Assembly: GCF_004331685.1 (NCBI RefSeq)
Contig: NZ_SJSM01000020.1
Location: 1 to 64,000 of the forward strand
DNA: 64,000 nucleotides
Direction: 5' to 3'
Source: Pedobacter hiemivivus
GTDB taxonomy: Bacteria > Bacteroidota > Bacteroidia > Sphingobacteriales > Sphingobacteriaceae
Shown here: in pieces, positions 17,219 through 26,375 of the stretch
Layout: each line of letters opens with the position of its first letter
How positions within the stretch are numbered: position 1 is the stretch's first letter
Translations under genes and position numbers: made by a program
Notes under the pieces: generated by a model
The model's database searches: none
Told to the model about the DNA's origin: nothing
What the model saw: the letters and a program-made list of their open reading frames with translations, nothing else

Positions 17219-19996
17219 TTATTTGGCTGCTGTATTCTTCATAAAATTACCACTTAAATTCCAGTTTATCCCAATTAATACATAACGCGGGATATAGCTA
17301 AATGTGTTTTCGCTTATCATGTTACCACCTACAAATCTATTGTATCCTATTTTTTGGTTTAGGATGTCGGTAACAGATAGCTTAATTTCAAGCGTTTCGC
17401 TTTTTAGTAGTTTTGTAGATATGTAACTATCCCAGATTGCGGTATTCACATCTTGTACAAACGAGGAATTGGCAGGACGGAAGGATAAAGAAAAAGAAGT
17501 GCGAAATTCGGATTTAAAGGGCAATTGAATGGTGCCTGAGATTTCATGATTGTGGGTAACACTTTTACCATCGTTAATTTCACCAATAGATGATTTACCA
17601 GTCATTAAAGTGGCTGATGGTACGTAATTGAATTCTATTTTAGGGGTATAATAATTAAAGGATGCCCTTAAGTTATATTGCATATTTGCCGCTTTATTTT
17701 GGGTAGCATTAATGATAGCTATAGTGTTCGATCTGCTGAAGCCCAGGTCAGCACCAAAACGCATATGCACCTTAGAAAAACCCTTAGAATAACTTAGGTT
17801 ACCATTTATGGAATTATTGCCATCGGCATTGATAAAGCTAGATATTCTCTTGTTGAACTCATCTACCAATTCAGTGTTTACAATGGCATTACTGGTAAAG
17901 CTATAGTTGAAATTGGCAGAGATGTATTGATCTGATTTAAACTGGAAACTGTTATAGGAAATGCCGAAATTGTTACTGAAAGAAGGCCTTAATGCCGAAT
18001 TTCCGATAACTTGAAACAATGGGGTATTGATTTGTCGGACTGGTTGTAGCTGCTCAATACTGGGTTGCTGCATATTTCCATTGTAATTGACAGACATGCC
18101 GGTACTGTTGCTGATCTTATAAAATAGGTTGGTTCTGGGTGATAGATTTAAGTAGTTTCTTCTGAAATCTGTGCTTTTATCCAGGTCCTTTAACTCAAAG
18201 TTACTTTGAGTAGCTTCGAGCCCAGTCGATACCGAAATTTTTTGGTTACTATATTGTAGGATTATTTTACCTACGTTGGAAAAATTGACAAACTTAAAGT
18301 TGTTACTTAAGGAGTCTATCTTTTTTGAATCATCTTTAATATTGTCGAAGACCATTCTATTACTACTTGAAGCTATAGTTTTGAAACTATACCCTGCTTC
18401 GAGTATCCATTTTTTAGAAATTGGATTAGTGTAATTGATCCTGGTACCTAATGAGTTTTGAGATCCTGAATTGCTTTTCCTAAGGTCGGTATTTTCAACT
18501 CTATCTAGAAAGCCATTGGTTTTAAAGTAATTGGTTCTGTTTAAACTGTACTCATTGCTGTTGCTACTTTGGCTTTCTGGCTGCAAATCTATGGATAGCG
18601 TACGTCCTTTTTTCTTGAACCTTCTGGACCAGTTAATGTTTCCATTATAGATTTCAGTTGTACCTATCCCAGCATTCTTTTGCTTATTCTCACTGATAGG
18701 GAATCCATTATCTCCACGCGTAGAGTTAGCACTCCTTGAATTGTGTTCGTTTCTACGTTTACTCAATCCAAAAGATACTTTTAAGACAGAAAGTGGGTCT
18801 ATATTGTAGGAATAAGTTCCCTTTAAAGATTCGCCTCCTACTTCGGTATTGTTATCTGTACTTTCTGAACTGTAAAATTTTGGCTGATCTGGAAGTAATT
18901 CTTCTGTATTGGCAGTTGTATGGTTGACATTATTGTTATTAAAGATTTTAAAGTTGAGTTTTAAACCCATTTTATTGTCCTTAAATTTATCGGCATAATA
19001 AGCTCCTAAACTTAAATTATTAGGTAATCCTCCCGAAGATGTGGTGTAGTCATCATCTTCACTGTCGGATACATACATAATGGAGCTGCCATCATCCCCA
19101 ACTTCGATCAGGTCGTATTCTTCGCCCTTCAGTTTTCGCAACGAGTTGTTTATCTTGGATTCATTATTTAAGCGGGAATAGGTGCCATAAACAGCCGCTT
19201 TGAGTTTATTTTGGAATACACCAACCATACCTCCGTAATCTCCCAGCTTATTAGTACTGGTATTCAGGTCAATTGTTGATAGGTACCCGTTTTTGGCATT
19301 TTCTTTTAATTTAATGTTGATGGTCTTATTCTTTATGCCGTCATCTATACCGGTGAGGTCGGCGTTTTTGCTTTTTCTGTCGTATACTTGAATTTCTTCA
19401 ACTGCATTTGCCTTTAGATATTTTGTGGCCAGCAATGGGTCATCGCCAAAAAACTCATCCCCATCAACCAATACTGTTTTTACCTCTTTGCCTTGTGCCT
19501 TTATAGTCCCATTTTTATCTACCTCTATTCCTGGTAATCTTTTTAATAGCTCCTGTACATTGGCATTGGTACGTACGGCAAAACTATCTGCTTGGAAGAC
19601 AAGCGTGTCGCCTTTCATCCTTGCAGCACTTTTTGTGGCTTGTATCACTACTTCGTGTAATATCTTGGATTTCAGTTCCATGCCGATGATACCTAAATTT
19701 AGATTTGAAGTGTCGGACACCCTTAGGTTCCGAATATAATCGGCCATTTTTGGGTAGGTAATTAGAATTTTATAGTCGCCTTTTTTTAAATTTCCGAACT
19801 CAAAATATCCTAGCTGATTAGCTCTGGTTGTTTTTACCAGCATAGAATCTGCGGCGCCGATAAGTAGGATGGCGCTATGCTCCAGCTTTCTATTTTCGAT
19901 AGGATCTATGATTATACCTTTTATTTTTGCCTTTTGCGCTAAGGCGGTAATAATTGGAAATAGAAATAGAATACTAATGGAAATCTTTTTGAGCAT
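17219..19996 (-). CDS. Outer-membrane beta-barrel protein, TonB-receptor-like
   Basis: A 925-residue protein with a signal peptide ending near ALAQ. A carboxypeptidase-regulatory-like beta-sandwich (residues ~22-105) comes next, then a plug-like domain (ANVQELLKRLPGIEVDKNG, VLVDGDEFFGDDP), then a strand-rich barrel of the OMP_b-brl_3 type up to the C-terminus. It resembles TonB-dependent receptors but belongs to the group usually paired with GLPGLI proteins. The gene directly behind it encodes such a partner. The substrate is unknown. A hairpin-forming dyad (20022-20041) lies 25 bp before the start codon. Confidence 0.88.
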   Translation of the reverse strand: MLKKISISILFLFPIITALAQKAKIKGIIIDPIENRKLEHSAILLIGAADSMLVKTTRANQLGYFEFGNLKKGDYKILITYPKMADYIRNLRVSDTSNLNLGIIGMELKSKILHEVVIQATKSAARMKGDTLVFQADSFAVRTNANVQELLKRLPGIEVDKNGTIKAQGKEVKTVLVDGDEFFGDDPLLATKYLKANAVEEIQVYDRKSKNADLTGIDDGIKNKTINIKLKENAKNGYLSTIDLNTSTNKLGDYGGMVGVFQNKLKAAVYGTYSRLNNESKINNSLRKLKGEEYDLIEVGDDGSSIMYVSDSEDDDYTTSSGGLPNNLSLGAYYADKFKDNKMGLKLNFKIFNNNNVNHTTANTEELLPDQPKFYSSESTDNNTEVGGESLKGTYSYNIDPLSVLKVSFGLSKRRNEHNSRSANSTRGDNGFPISENKQKNAGIGTTEIYNGNINWSRRFKKKGRTLSIDLQPESQSSNSNEYSLNRTNYFKTNGFLDRVENTDLRKSNSGSQNSLGTRINYTNPISKKWILEAGYSFKTIASSSNRMVFDNIKDDSKKIDSLSNNFKFVNFSNVGKIILQYSNQKISVSTGLEATQSNFELKDLDKSTDFRRNYLNLSPRTNLFYKISNSTGMSVNYNGNMQQPSIEQLQPVRQINTPLFQVIGNSALRPSFSNNFGISYNSFQFKSDQYISANFNYSFTSNAIVNTELVDEFNKRISSFINADGNNSINGNLSYSKGFSKVHMRFGADLGFSRSNTIAIINATQNKAANMQYNLRASFNYYTPKIEFNYVPSATLMTGKSSIGEINDGKSVTHNHEISGTIQLPFKSEFRTSFSLSFRPANSSFVQDVNTAIWDSYISTKLLKSETLEIKLSVTDILNQKIGYNRFVGGNMISENTFSYIPRYVLIGINWNLSGNFMKNTAAK

Positions 19997-20021
19997 AAAT
20001 TACTTTGTAGCGAAGAGGCAC

Positions 20022-20041
20022 AGTTCTTAAATCTAAGAACT
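20022..20041. promoter_or_regulatory. Dyad in the leader of the outer-membrane protein gene
   Basis: AGTTCTTA and TAAGAACT form a perfect 8-bp inverted repeat with a 4-nt AATC centre. It could be an operator or an mRNA hairpin 25 bp upstream of the ATG at 19996. On the plus strand it is followed by eight T, but no plus-strand gene lies behind it. Confidence 0.4.
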
Positions 20042-20116
20042 ATTTTTTTTATCGCATTAACTATTCGAAATAATATTCTTTTTATGAGTTGAAAATAGAT
20101 TGAAAAGGCGTTAAAT

Positions 20117-20142
20117 GAAAAAAGCCCGAAAATTTCCGGGCT
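20117..20142 (-). terminator. Terminator downstream of the kdsB-lipoprotein run
   Basis: AGCCCG/CGGGCT form a 6-bp GC-rich stem with an 8-nt loop, followed on the minus strand by a T run. It lies about 220 bp after the lipoprotein stop codon. Confidence 0.7.
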
Positions 20143-20359
20143 CTTTTGTAAAAGTATATTTGGTTAGAATATGCTGATTGTTGAAAAGCAAACTACTTAT
20201 TTGCTCTTTGATTATATAAACATAATATAAAATTTATAAGTATCATAATATTATTTTTATTTTTTTCTCGTTGAGGTATACAAAGTATGGCCATTTTACG
20301 TTAGCACATGCTTCTGGCCTTCAATTGAAGCGTTTTTTGGCAATAAAATTAAAATGAAA

Positions 20360-20890
20360 TTATTTACAACAATTGTAATACGGCTTAACTTTTTTTTCTT
20401 TTTCAGACCAGGCAATATATACACTTGTCTCTTTTCCAGTACGGTATTTGAAACCGTTTAATGTAGACTGTTTTAGTTCGTTGTAAAAAGTTTTATCAGG
20501 AGTATACTGATCTGGGCTCTCACTTTCTGTAACTGCGGGTTCTAGAAAGTTCTCGTCATCTAGAAATAGCTTATATTCATTCATAATAAAGGCCTTCTGA
20601 CTGCGCTCTTTTTTCAAATCGACGCTGGATTTGTAATTGTCTATCAAATCCACGGCTTTAAAATCTTTGTTGTAGATGAGTTTCCCGTCGTGGGCGGTTA
20701 TGCTAAACCGAATGGTCATGTCTTTCAAATCATTTCCGTTAAGCGCAACTTTAAAAGTGTCTATCTTAACGGAATCGCTAAATGGTTTTAATACAATATG
20801 ATTTTCAGCGCTGCCCTTAGTTTCGTGGCCCGAAGTACAAGCACTTAAAATGCCGAATACCAGTAAAATTGGGATAAGATAATTTTTCAT
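20360..20890 (-). CDS. Putative lipoprotein of unknown function
   Basis: A 176-residue protein from the ATG at 20890 (MKNYLIPILLV); an upstream in-frame start at 20902 would only add MVIV. A lipoprotein signal peptide ends in the lipobox LSAC, so the mature protein should be lipid-anchored at Cys17. The rest is charged, with mixed strand and helix character and a C-terminal YNCCK. No recognised domain. It follows kdsB by 33 bp on the same strand, but that may be chance rather than a shared role. Confidence 0.72.
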   Translation of the reverse strand: MKNYLIPILLVFGILSACTSGHETKGSAENHIVLKPFSDSVKIDTFKVALNGNDLKDMTIRFSITAHDGKLIYNKDFKAVDLIDNYKSSVDLKKERSQKAFIMNEYKLFLDDENFLEPAVTESESPDQYTPDKTFYNELKQSTLNGFKYRTGKETSVYIAWSEKEKKVKPYYNCCK

Positions 20891-20923
20891 AACTATAACC
20901 AATATAAGTAATAATTGAATTGC

Positions 20924-21652
20924 TTACCTAATGATCTTATTCAAATCTTCGGGCGTATCTATGGCAATGGTTTCAATGGCTGTGATGCGGGTTTGAATAG
21001 TATAGCCATTTTCTACCCAACGCAATTGCTCCAGACTTTCGGCTACTTCGAGCGAAGAAGGCAGAAGCTTGGTGATTTCGTGTAGGGTAGTGGTGGTATA
21101 TCCATAAATGCCAATGTGCTTATAAAACTGGTGTGCATTTAGCCATTGGTCTTTTTCTGCACTTCTGATGTAGGGTATGGTATGCCTGCTAAAATAAACA
21201 GCTTCTTGTCTGCTGTTGATCACCACTTTTGGAATGTTGTTGTTAAACAGTTCTTCTTCGGTGTGGATTTTTTTAATTAGGGTCGCCAGTTGTACATCTT
21301 CCTCCTCAAAACAAGAAACAAGTAGGTCGATTTGCTTTGGGTTGATGAATGGTTCATCGCCCTGTATATTAATTACTGTATCGAAATCTGGGAAATGTTG
21401 TGATACTTCAGCACAACGGTCTGTACCACTTTGGTGTGTACTTCCGGTCATTACAAATTCTCCACCAAAGTTTTTTACTGCTTCAGCAATGCGTTCATCA
21501 TCTGTAGCTACAACCACTTTGTTTAAGCTCGTAGCTTTTAAGGCTTGTTCATAAACCCGTTGGATCATGCTTTTACCCTGAATATCAATTAAAGGCTTGC
21601 CCGGAAAACGGGTAGAGGCATAACGAGCAGGAATAATGCCTAATACTTTCAT
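20924..21652 (-). CDS. kdsB: 3-deoxy-manno-octulosonate cytidylyltransferase
   Basis: A 242-residue cytosolic enzyme that activates Kdo as CMP-Kdo for lipid A/LPS inner-core synthesis. The nucleotidyltransferase signature GIIPARYASTRFPGKPL is at the N-terminus, and NIQGDEPFI in the middle binds the metal. Length is normal. Its start codon is one base from the stop codon of the deoxynucleoside kinase gene, so the two are in one operon. Confidence 0.97.
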   Translation of the reverse strand: MKVLGIIPARYASTRFPGKPLIDIQGKSMIQRVYEQALKATSLNKVVVATDDERIAEAVKNFGGEFVMTGSTHQSGTDRCAEVSQHFPDFDTVINIQGDEPFINPKQIDLLVSCFEEEDVQLATLIKKIHTEEELFNNNIPKVVINSRQEAVYFSRHTIPYIRSAEKDQWLNAHQFYKHIGIYGYTTTTLHEITKLLPSSLEVAESLEQLRWVENGYTIQTRITAIETIAIDTPEDLNKIIR

Positions 21653-21653
21653 C

Positions 21654-22268
21654 TTAAAATAATCCGTTAATCTCCGCGTCTATAGATTGAATAATGGTGC
21701 CCAGATCTTCTGGGTTATTGCTGAAATCCAATTTATCTTTGTCCAATATTAGTAATTTACCAAGACTATAGCCTTTAATCCAGGCTTCATATTTCTCATT
21801 AAGCTTAGATAAATAATCAATACGGATACTGGTTTCGTATTCGCGGCCACGGCGTTGAATATTGTTTACCAAAGTAGGTACTGAAGCACGTAGGTATACC
21901 AGTAAGTCTGGTGGTTTAATGAAAGAAGTAACGTTCTCAAATATAGCTTTATAGTTTTGATGATCTCTGGTGGTCATTAATCCCATTTCATGCAGATTAT
22001 CGGCAAATATGTAGGCATCCTCATAGATCGTTCTATCCTGAATTACATTCCTATTAAAATTCTGGATGTCTACAATTTGCTGAAAACGGCTATTAAGGAA
22101 ATAGATTTGCAGGTTAAAGCTCCAACGCTTCATGTCACTATAGAAATCTTCCAGGTAAGGATTATTATCTACAGCTTCATACAAGGCTTCCCAGCCATAA
22201 TTTTTCGCGAGTAGACCTGTTAAAGTCGTTTTACCGGCGCCAATATTTCCAACTATCGCTATGTGCAT
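21654..22268 (-). CDS. Deoxynucleoside kinase (dAK/dGK family)
   Basis: A 204-residue cytosolic kinase that phosphorylates deoxynucleosides in the salvage pathway. It has the P-loop GNIGAGKTTL (residues 7-16), the DRTIYEDAYIFA segment of the family, and an RRGREYE lid region. It resembles bacterial deoxyadenosine/deoxyguanosine kinases; the exact base preference cannot be decided from the sequence. It lies between trpS and kdsB in a minus-strand run. Confidence 0.92.
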   Translation of the reverse strand: MHIAIVGNIGAGKTTLTGLLAKNYGWEALYEAVDNNPYLEDFYSDMKRWSFNLQIYFLNSRFQQIVDIQNFNRNVIQDRTIYEDAYIFADNLHEMGLMTTRDHQNYKAIFENVTSFIKPPDLLVYLRASVPTLVNNIQRRGREYETSIRIDYLSKLNEKYEAWIKGYSLGKLLILDKDKLDFSNNPEDLGTIIQSIDAEINGLF

Positions 22269-22313
22269 ATCTTATTTTTGAAGAGGAGTAAGGTACTTAT
22301 TTTACACTAAATG

Positions 22314-23312
22314 TTAAAATGATTTGAATCCAATAATCTCTCTAACTTCTTTGATGGTTTTTTGTGCACTTTCTCTTGCTTTTAAGGCACCGTGTTTGGC
22401 TACCTGACGCAAATATGAAGTGTCCTTAGACATTTCTTCAATCTTTTCGCGGATAGGCGTATTGAATACAATCATATCTTCAGCAAGTTGTTTCTTGAAG
22501 TCACCATAGCGAATTCCCATTTTATTGTATAGTCCGTCAAAATGTTCAATGGTGTCAGGGGTAGAAACAATTTTCATCAAATCAAATAAGTTCTGAATCG
22601 CTTCTGGCTTTGGCTGGTTTTCTTCTGTAGGACCACTGTCGGTTACCGCACGAGATACTTTTTTACGGATAATTTCAGGGCTGTCTGATAAGTATATACA
22701 GTTACCCTCTCCGCTTGATTTGCTCATTTTACCATTTCCATCTAAACCCGGGATCTTAACGAGATTTTGTGAGTAGTTAAATGCAAATGCCTCAGGGAAG
22801 CATTCTGTATTATACAGCCTGTTAAAACGGTTTCCGAAGGTTCTTGTAAATTCAAGATGCTGTTCCTGATCTTTACCTACAGGTACTTTTGTAGCTTTAT
22901 GGATAAGAATGTCTGCTGCCATTAATGTAGGGTATGTTAATAGTCCTGCATTAACATTGTCGGGCTGAGTTCTAACTTTATCTTTAAAAGATGTGCTTCT
23001 TTCCAATTCGCCCATGTATGCATTCATATTCAGGTATAAATACAATTCTGCAACTTCTGGAACATCAGATTGAATGTAAATTGTTGTTTCTTCAGGATCT
23101 ATTCCACAAGCAAGATATTCTACCAGAACATGTTTTACATAACCATGTAGATCTTGTGGAGTAGGATGAGTAGTTAATGAATGTAGATCGGCAATGAAAA
23201 AATAGCAATTATAATCATATTGCATTTTTACAAAGTTGGTTACTGCACCAAAATAATTTCCTAAATGTAATTTTCCTGTTGGACGAATACCACTAACTAC
23301 CGTTTCTCTCAT
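22314..23312 (-). CDS. trpS: Tryptophanyl-tRNA synthetase
   Basis: A 332-residue class I aminoacyl-tRNA synthetase that charges tRNA-Trp. The HIGH-like motif appears as GKLHLGNYFGA near residue 13, and KMSKS as GKMSKSSGEG near residue 195. Length matches the compact bacterial form. It is the first gene of the trpS-kinase-kdsB-lipoprotein run, with 45 bp to the kinase gene. Confidence 0.97.
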   Translation of the reverse strand: MRETVVSGIRPTGKLHLGNYFGAVTNFVKMQYDYNCYFFIADLHSLTTHPTPQDLHGYVKHVLVEYLACGIDPEETTIYIQSDVPEVAELYLYLNMNAYMGELERSTSFKDKVRTQPDNVNAGLLTYPTLMAADILIHKATKVPVGKDQEQHLEFTRTFGNRFNRLYNTECFPEAFAFNYSQNLVKIPGLDGNGKMSKSSGEGNCIYLSDSPEIIRKKVSRAVTDSGPTEENQPKPEAIQNLFDLMKIVSTPDTIEHFDGLYNKMGIRYGDFKKQLAEDMIVFNTPIREKIEEMSKDTSYLRQVAKHGALKARESAQKTIKEVREIIGFKSF

Positions 23313-23513
23313 TTGATTATTAATTGTTAATTTGATGAAAAATCCTTGCTTTAGATTTTGAGCCTAAGCTGAAGGTAAGATTCAAGAGGCCGAAATTAAT
23401 AAAAAACCCTAATTCAGCCCGCTTATAATTTCATTTTTTATCTACATGCTAAATGTTTACACGTTAATGGCAGTTTTTGAGCATATGGGCTATTTTTAGT
23501 AATTTTGAATTCA

Positions 23514-24248
23514 ATGATCAGCAACCTCAAACAAATACATCGGGTCTATTCTGTATTTATAATTGCTATATTTTCGATATTTTTTTATCCGTTTTATTAT
23601 CTGGCCGCTCAAAATCCGAAAACTTACGGCCTGTTAAATGGCTTGCGTAAGTTAAAAAGTAGACTCTGCGCATTCTTTATTGGCTTTGTTCCTCGCTTTA
23701 CTTTCGAGGAGCCATTACGGTCAGGTCAAAATTATATCTACTGCTGTAATCATACTTCTAATCATGATATCATGATCCTTTGCATATTAGCACAAGGTAG
23801 ATTTCATTTTATGGGAAAGGCGGAGTTATTAAAGAACCCCTTGTTGAGGATTTTTTTTAAAACTATCGATATTCCGGTAGATAGAGATAGTAAAATGTCG
23901 GCCTTTAGGGCGTTTAAACGGGCAGGGACTAACCTTGAAAACGGAATGAGCCTGATTATTTTTCCGGAAGGGAAGATTGCGGATGAACACTATCCACCAA
24001 AATTGATGCCTTTTAAAAATGGACCATTTAGATTGGCGATAGAGAAGGGGGTGCCCATCGTTGCGGTAAGCTTAACGAATGTATGGAAAACGATGTGGGA
24101 TGATGGGGTAAAGTACGGTTCTGCACCGGGAATTGGTGATATTTATGTCCATAAGCCGGTTTTGACGACCAATTTGACAATAAATGACTCAGATGAGTTA
24201 AAAGACCGTATTTTTGACTTGATAAATAGTAAACTTGTTGATAAATGA
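23514..24248 (+). CDS. plsC: 1-acyl-sn-glycerol-3-phosphate acyltransferase
   Basis: A 244-residue membrane-associated acyltransferase of phospholipid synthesis, from the ATG at 23514; a TTG three codons earlier is possible but not needed. The N-terminal membrane segment (VFIIAIFSIFFYPFYYL) is followed by the HX4D catalytic motif (NHTSNHD) and the FPEG motif (IIFPEGKIAD), both diagnostic for the PlsC family. The stop codon overlaps the gatC start (ATGA), so translation is probably coupled. Substrate preference could also be for other lysophospholipids. Confidence 0.9.
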   Translation: MISNLKQIHRVYSVFIIAIFSIFFYPFYYLAAQNPKTYGLLNGLRKLKSRLCAFFIGFVPRFTFEEPLRSGQNYIYCCNHTSNHDIMILCILAQGRFHFMGKAELLKNPLLRIFFKTIDIPVDRDSKMSAFRAFKRAGTNLENGMSLIIFPEGKIADEHYPPKLMPFKNGPFRLAIEKGVPIVAVSLTNVWKTMWDDGVKYGSAPGIGDIYVHKPVLTTNLTINDSDELKDRIFDLINSKLVDK

Positions 24249-24535
24249 TTATAGATAAGCAAACCATACATAAAGTAGCAGATTTAGCAAGGATCGCGGT
24301 TAAAGAGGAAGAAATTGATGCCTTAATACCGGATATGAACAAGATTCTTACTTTTATGGAGAAGTTAAATGAGCTGGATACTAAAGGCGTGGAACCTTTG
24401 GTGTACATGAATACGGAAGAGAATGTTTGGCGTGAAGATGAAGTAAAACAGGAGATCAGTGTAGCAGACGGTTTAAAAAACTCAGCGCTACATAATGAAG
24501 CATTTTTTCTCGTTCCAAAGATCATAGAAAAATAA
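24245..24535 (+). CDS. gatC: Asp-tRNA(Asn)/Glu-tRNA(Gln) amidotransferase subunit C
   Basis: A 96-residue protein matching GatC in size and pattern: IHKVADLARIAV at the N-terminus, LDTKGVEPLVY in the middle, and a C-terminal AFFLVPKIIE. GatC holds GatA and GatB together in the complex that amidates mischarged Glu-tRNA(Gln) or Asp-tRNA(Asn). gatA and gatB are not in this window. The start overlaps the plsC stop by four bases. Confidence 0.95.
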   Translation: MIIDKQTIHKVADLARIAVKEEEIDALIPDMNKILTFMEKLNELDTKGVEPLVYMNTEENVWREDEVKQEISVADGLKNSALHNEAFFLVPKIIEK

Positions 24536-24588
24536 GGACTGCTGTAACATTAGCATGTTCGGTGCCGTCTAACCTCAAAAGAAAAGCA

Positions 24589-25377
24589 ATGGAGAAAGCC
24601 TCTAGCACGTCGACAGCGTCAGATAAAGCATTAATACACATTAAAAATATTGCTCGTAAATATGTCATTGGTTCTGAGGTGATTCATGCCTTGAAATCAG
24701 TTACACTCGATATCCATAAGGGAGAATTTGTAGCATTGATGGGGCCTTCTGGTTCTGGGAAATCTACCCTGATGAATATTTTAGGTTGTTTAGATACGCC
24801 AAGTAAAGGCGATTACATTTTAAATGGGACTAACGTGAGTCACATGTCGGATAACGAACTTGCGGAAGTTAGGAACAGTGAGATTGGTTTTGTTTTTCAG
24901 ACTTTTAACTTGTTGCCACGTTCTACCTCTCTGGATAATGTGGCTTTGCCTTTAATTTATGCAGGGGCTAATAAAAAAGAACGCGAGGAACGTGCGCATA
25001 AGGCGCTAGAGAACGTTGGTTTAGGAAATAGGGTAACTCATAAGCCCAATGAGCTTTCAGGCGGACAGCGACAGCGTGTGGCTGTTGCAAGGGCATTGAT
25101 TAATAATCCATCTATCATATTGGCCGATGAGCCTACCGGAAACCTGGATACGAAGACTTCTATAGAGATCATGGCGCTGCTGGAAGAGATCCATAGTAAA
25201 GGGAATACGATTATTCTGGTTACACATGAGGAGGATATCGCTCAACATGCACATCGTATTGTTCGTATGCGTGATGGCTTGATTGAAAAAGACTATCTAA
25301 ATACAGACATTAAAACGGTGTCGCCAAGATTGACACATCTGAAAGAGAAGGGTGCCGATTTTGAAACCATAAATTAA
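24589..25377 (+). CDS. ABC transporter ATP-binding protein, MacB/LolD type
   Basis: A 262-residue ATPase from the ATG at 24589 (MEKASSTS); a GTG at 24562 would add nine residues. It shows Walker A GPSGSGKST, the Q-loop in FQTFNLLPRS, the signature LSGGQRQR, and Walker B with D-loop ILADEPTGNLD, followed by the H-loop VTHEED. This group drives lipoprotein release, peptide export or cell-division FtsE-like systems rather than nutrient import. A MacB-type permease lies 3.2 kb further on the same strand and is a possible partner. The downstream adenosyltransferase gene begins two bases after the stop. Confidence 0.93.
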   Translation: MEKASSTSTASDKALIHIKNIARKYVIGSEVIHALKSVTLDIHKGEFVALMGPSGSGKSTLMNILGCLDTPSKGDYILNGTNVSHMSDNELAEVRNSEIGFVFQTFNLLPRSTSLDNVALPLIYAGANKKEREERAHKALENVGLGNRVTHKPNELSGGQRQRVAVARALINNPSIILADEPTGNLDTKTSIEIMALLEEIHSKGNTIILVTHEEDIAQHAHRIVRMRDGLIEKDYLNTDIKTVSPRLTHLKEKGADFETIN

Positions 25378-25379
25378 AT

Positions 25380-25928
25380 ATGAAGATATACACCAAAACC
25401 GGTGATAAGGGCTTGACTTCTTTAATAGGAGGCACCCGTGTACCTAAGTTTCATTTGAGAATCGAATGTTATGGTACAGTGGATGAACTGAATTCTTACA
25501 TCGGACTGATCATGTGTCAGGATATTGATGCACATCATCAAAAAATGTTAAAGGAAATACAGGACCGTCTTTTTACTGTTGGAGCCGCTTTGGCTGCAGA
25601 TCCTGAAAAATCAAGGATGAAGATCCCTGACCTCTATGATAGTGATATCAGTTTATTGGAGAAGGAAATGGATGATATGAATGAAGTGCTGCCGGAATTG
25701 AAACATTTTGTGTTACCTGGTGGAAATACAGTTGTATCTTATTGTCATGTAGCAAGATGTATCTGCCGTCGCGCAGAGCGTTTAACCGTTCATTTAGCTT
25801 CGGAAAGCTTTGTTGACGAAAAAATGACGATTTATTTGAATCGTTTAAGCGATTATTTGTTTGTTTTGGCACGAAAGCTGAATTCAGATGCTAAAACAGA
25901 AGAAAACATCTGGATTCCGCGATTGTAA
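25380..25928 (+). CDS. Cob(I)yrinic acid a,c-diamide adenosyltransferase (PduO type)
   Basis: A 182-residue enzyme that transfers adenosyl from ATP to cobalt(I) corrinoids, making adenosylcobalamin. The N-terminal ATP-binding signature KIYTKTGDKGLTSLIGG and the C-terminal helix motif CRRAERLTVHLA identify the PduO/ATR family. Length is normal. It begins two bases after the ABC ATPase gene and is probably in the same transcript. It implies use of a B12-dependent enzyme, not seen in this window. Confidence 0.95.
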   Translation: MKIYTKTGDKGLTSLIGGTRVPKFHLRIECYGTVDELNSYIGLIMCQDIDAHHQKMLKEIQDRLFTVGAALAADPEKSRMKIPDLYDSDISLLEKEMDDMNEVLPELKHFVLPGGNTVVSYCHVARCICRRAERLTVHLASESFVDEKMTIYLNRLSDYLFVLARKLNSDAKTEENIWIPRL

Positions 25929-26015
25929 TTAATGAAATTTCAAGACCATTGTACTGAAAAACGATGGGATTGAAAATAGTGGAAAAAAAATTTGTTTTGC
26001 TCAGGTTTTTTAATA

Positions 26016-26023
26016 TACTTTTG
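26016..26023 (+). promoter_or_regulatory. Candidate promoter of the DUF2795 gene
   Basis: TACTTTTG (26016-26023) matches the -7 consensus TAnnTTTG. A TTTG at 25991-25994 lies 21 bp upstream, which fits the -33 element spacing. The start codon follows 36 bp later at 26060. Confidence 0.6.
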
Positions 26024-26059
26024 CGAAATAAATTTGAATAACTTAATAGTATAAGAAAT

Positions 26060-26281
26060 ATGTATTGGACATTAGAACTCGCATCGCATTTGGAAGACGC
26101 TCCATGGCCTGCAACAAAAGATGAATTGATTGATTACGGTATCAGATCAGGTGCCCCAGTAGAGGTGATTGAAAATTTACAAGCTTTGGAAGATGATGGT
26201 GAGCCTTATGAAACCATAGAGGAAATTTGGCCAGATTATCCTACAAAAGATGATTTCTTCTTTAACGAGGACGAGTATTAA
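26060..26281 (+). CDS. DUF2795 domain-containing protein
   Basis: A 73-residue acidic protein that begins MYWTLELASHLEDAPWPATK and continues with a predicted helical core typical of DUF2795 (KDELIDYGIRSGAP, VIENLQALED), ending in an Asp/Glu-rich tail. The family is widespread and of unknown function. The gene has its own promoter and terminator, so it is a single-gene unit and is probably well expressed. Confidence 0.9.
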   Translation: MYWTLELASHLEDAPWPATKDELIDYGIRSGAPVEVIENLQALEDDGEPYETIEEIWPDYPTKDDFFFNEDEY

Positions 26282-26299
26282 CCTGTAACGAAATAGTAG

Positions 26300-26330
26300 A
26301 GGCTCCCGACAAGGGAGCCTTTTTTATTTT
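26300..26330 (+). terminator. Terminator of the DUF2795 gene
   Basis: AGGCTCCC/GGGAGCCT form an 8-bp stem with a 5-nt loop, followed by a T-rich run. It starts 18 bp after the stop codon. Confidence 0.92.
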
Positions 26331-26375
26331 AAACAATTTGCAGATTTAAGTGTTCCCTTATTAAAAATAAATATT

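Larger units (their letters stand above)
19997..20359. other. Intergenic region between lipoprotein and outer-membrane protein genes
   Basis: It holds the leader dyad at 20022-20041 and a terminator at 20117-20142. The remaining ~210 bp (20150-20359) are very AT-rich and contain no ORF I can support. The gap between the lipoprotein stop and the terminator is long for a simple 3' UTR. Confidence 0.6.

Noticed and set aside
23313..23513. The gap between trpS and plsC as a T-box or tRNA locus.
   Set aside because: No cloverleaf or T-box-like pattern is seen, and T-box leaders are not typical of this phylum.
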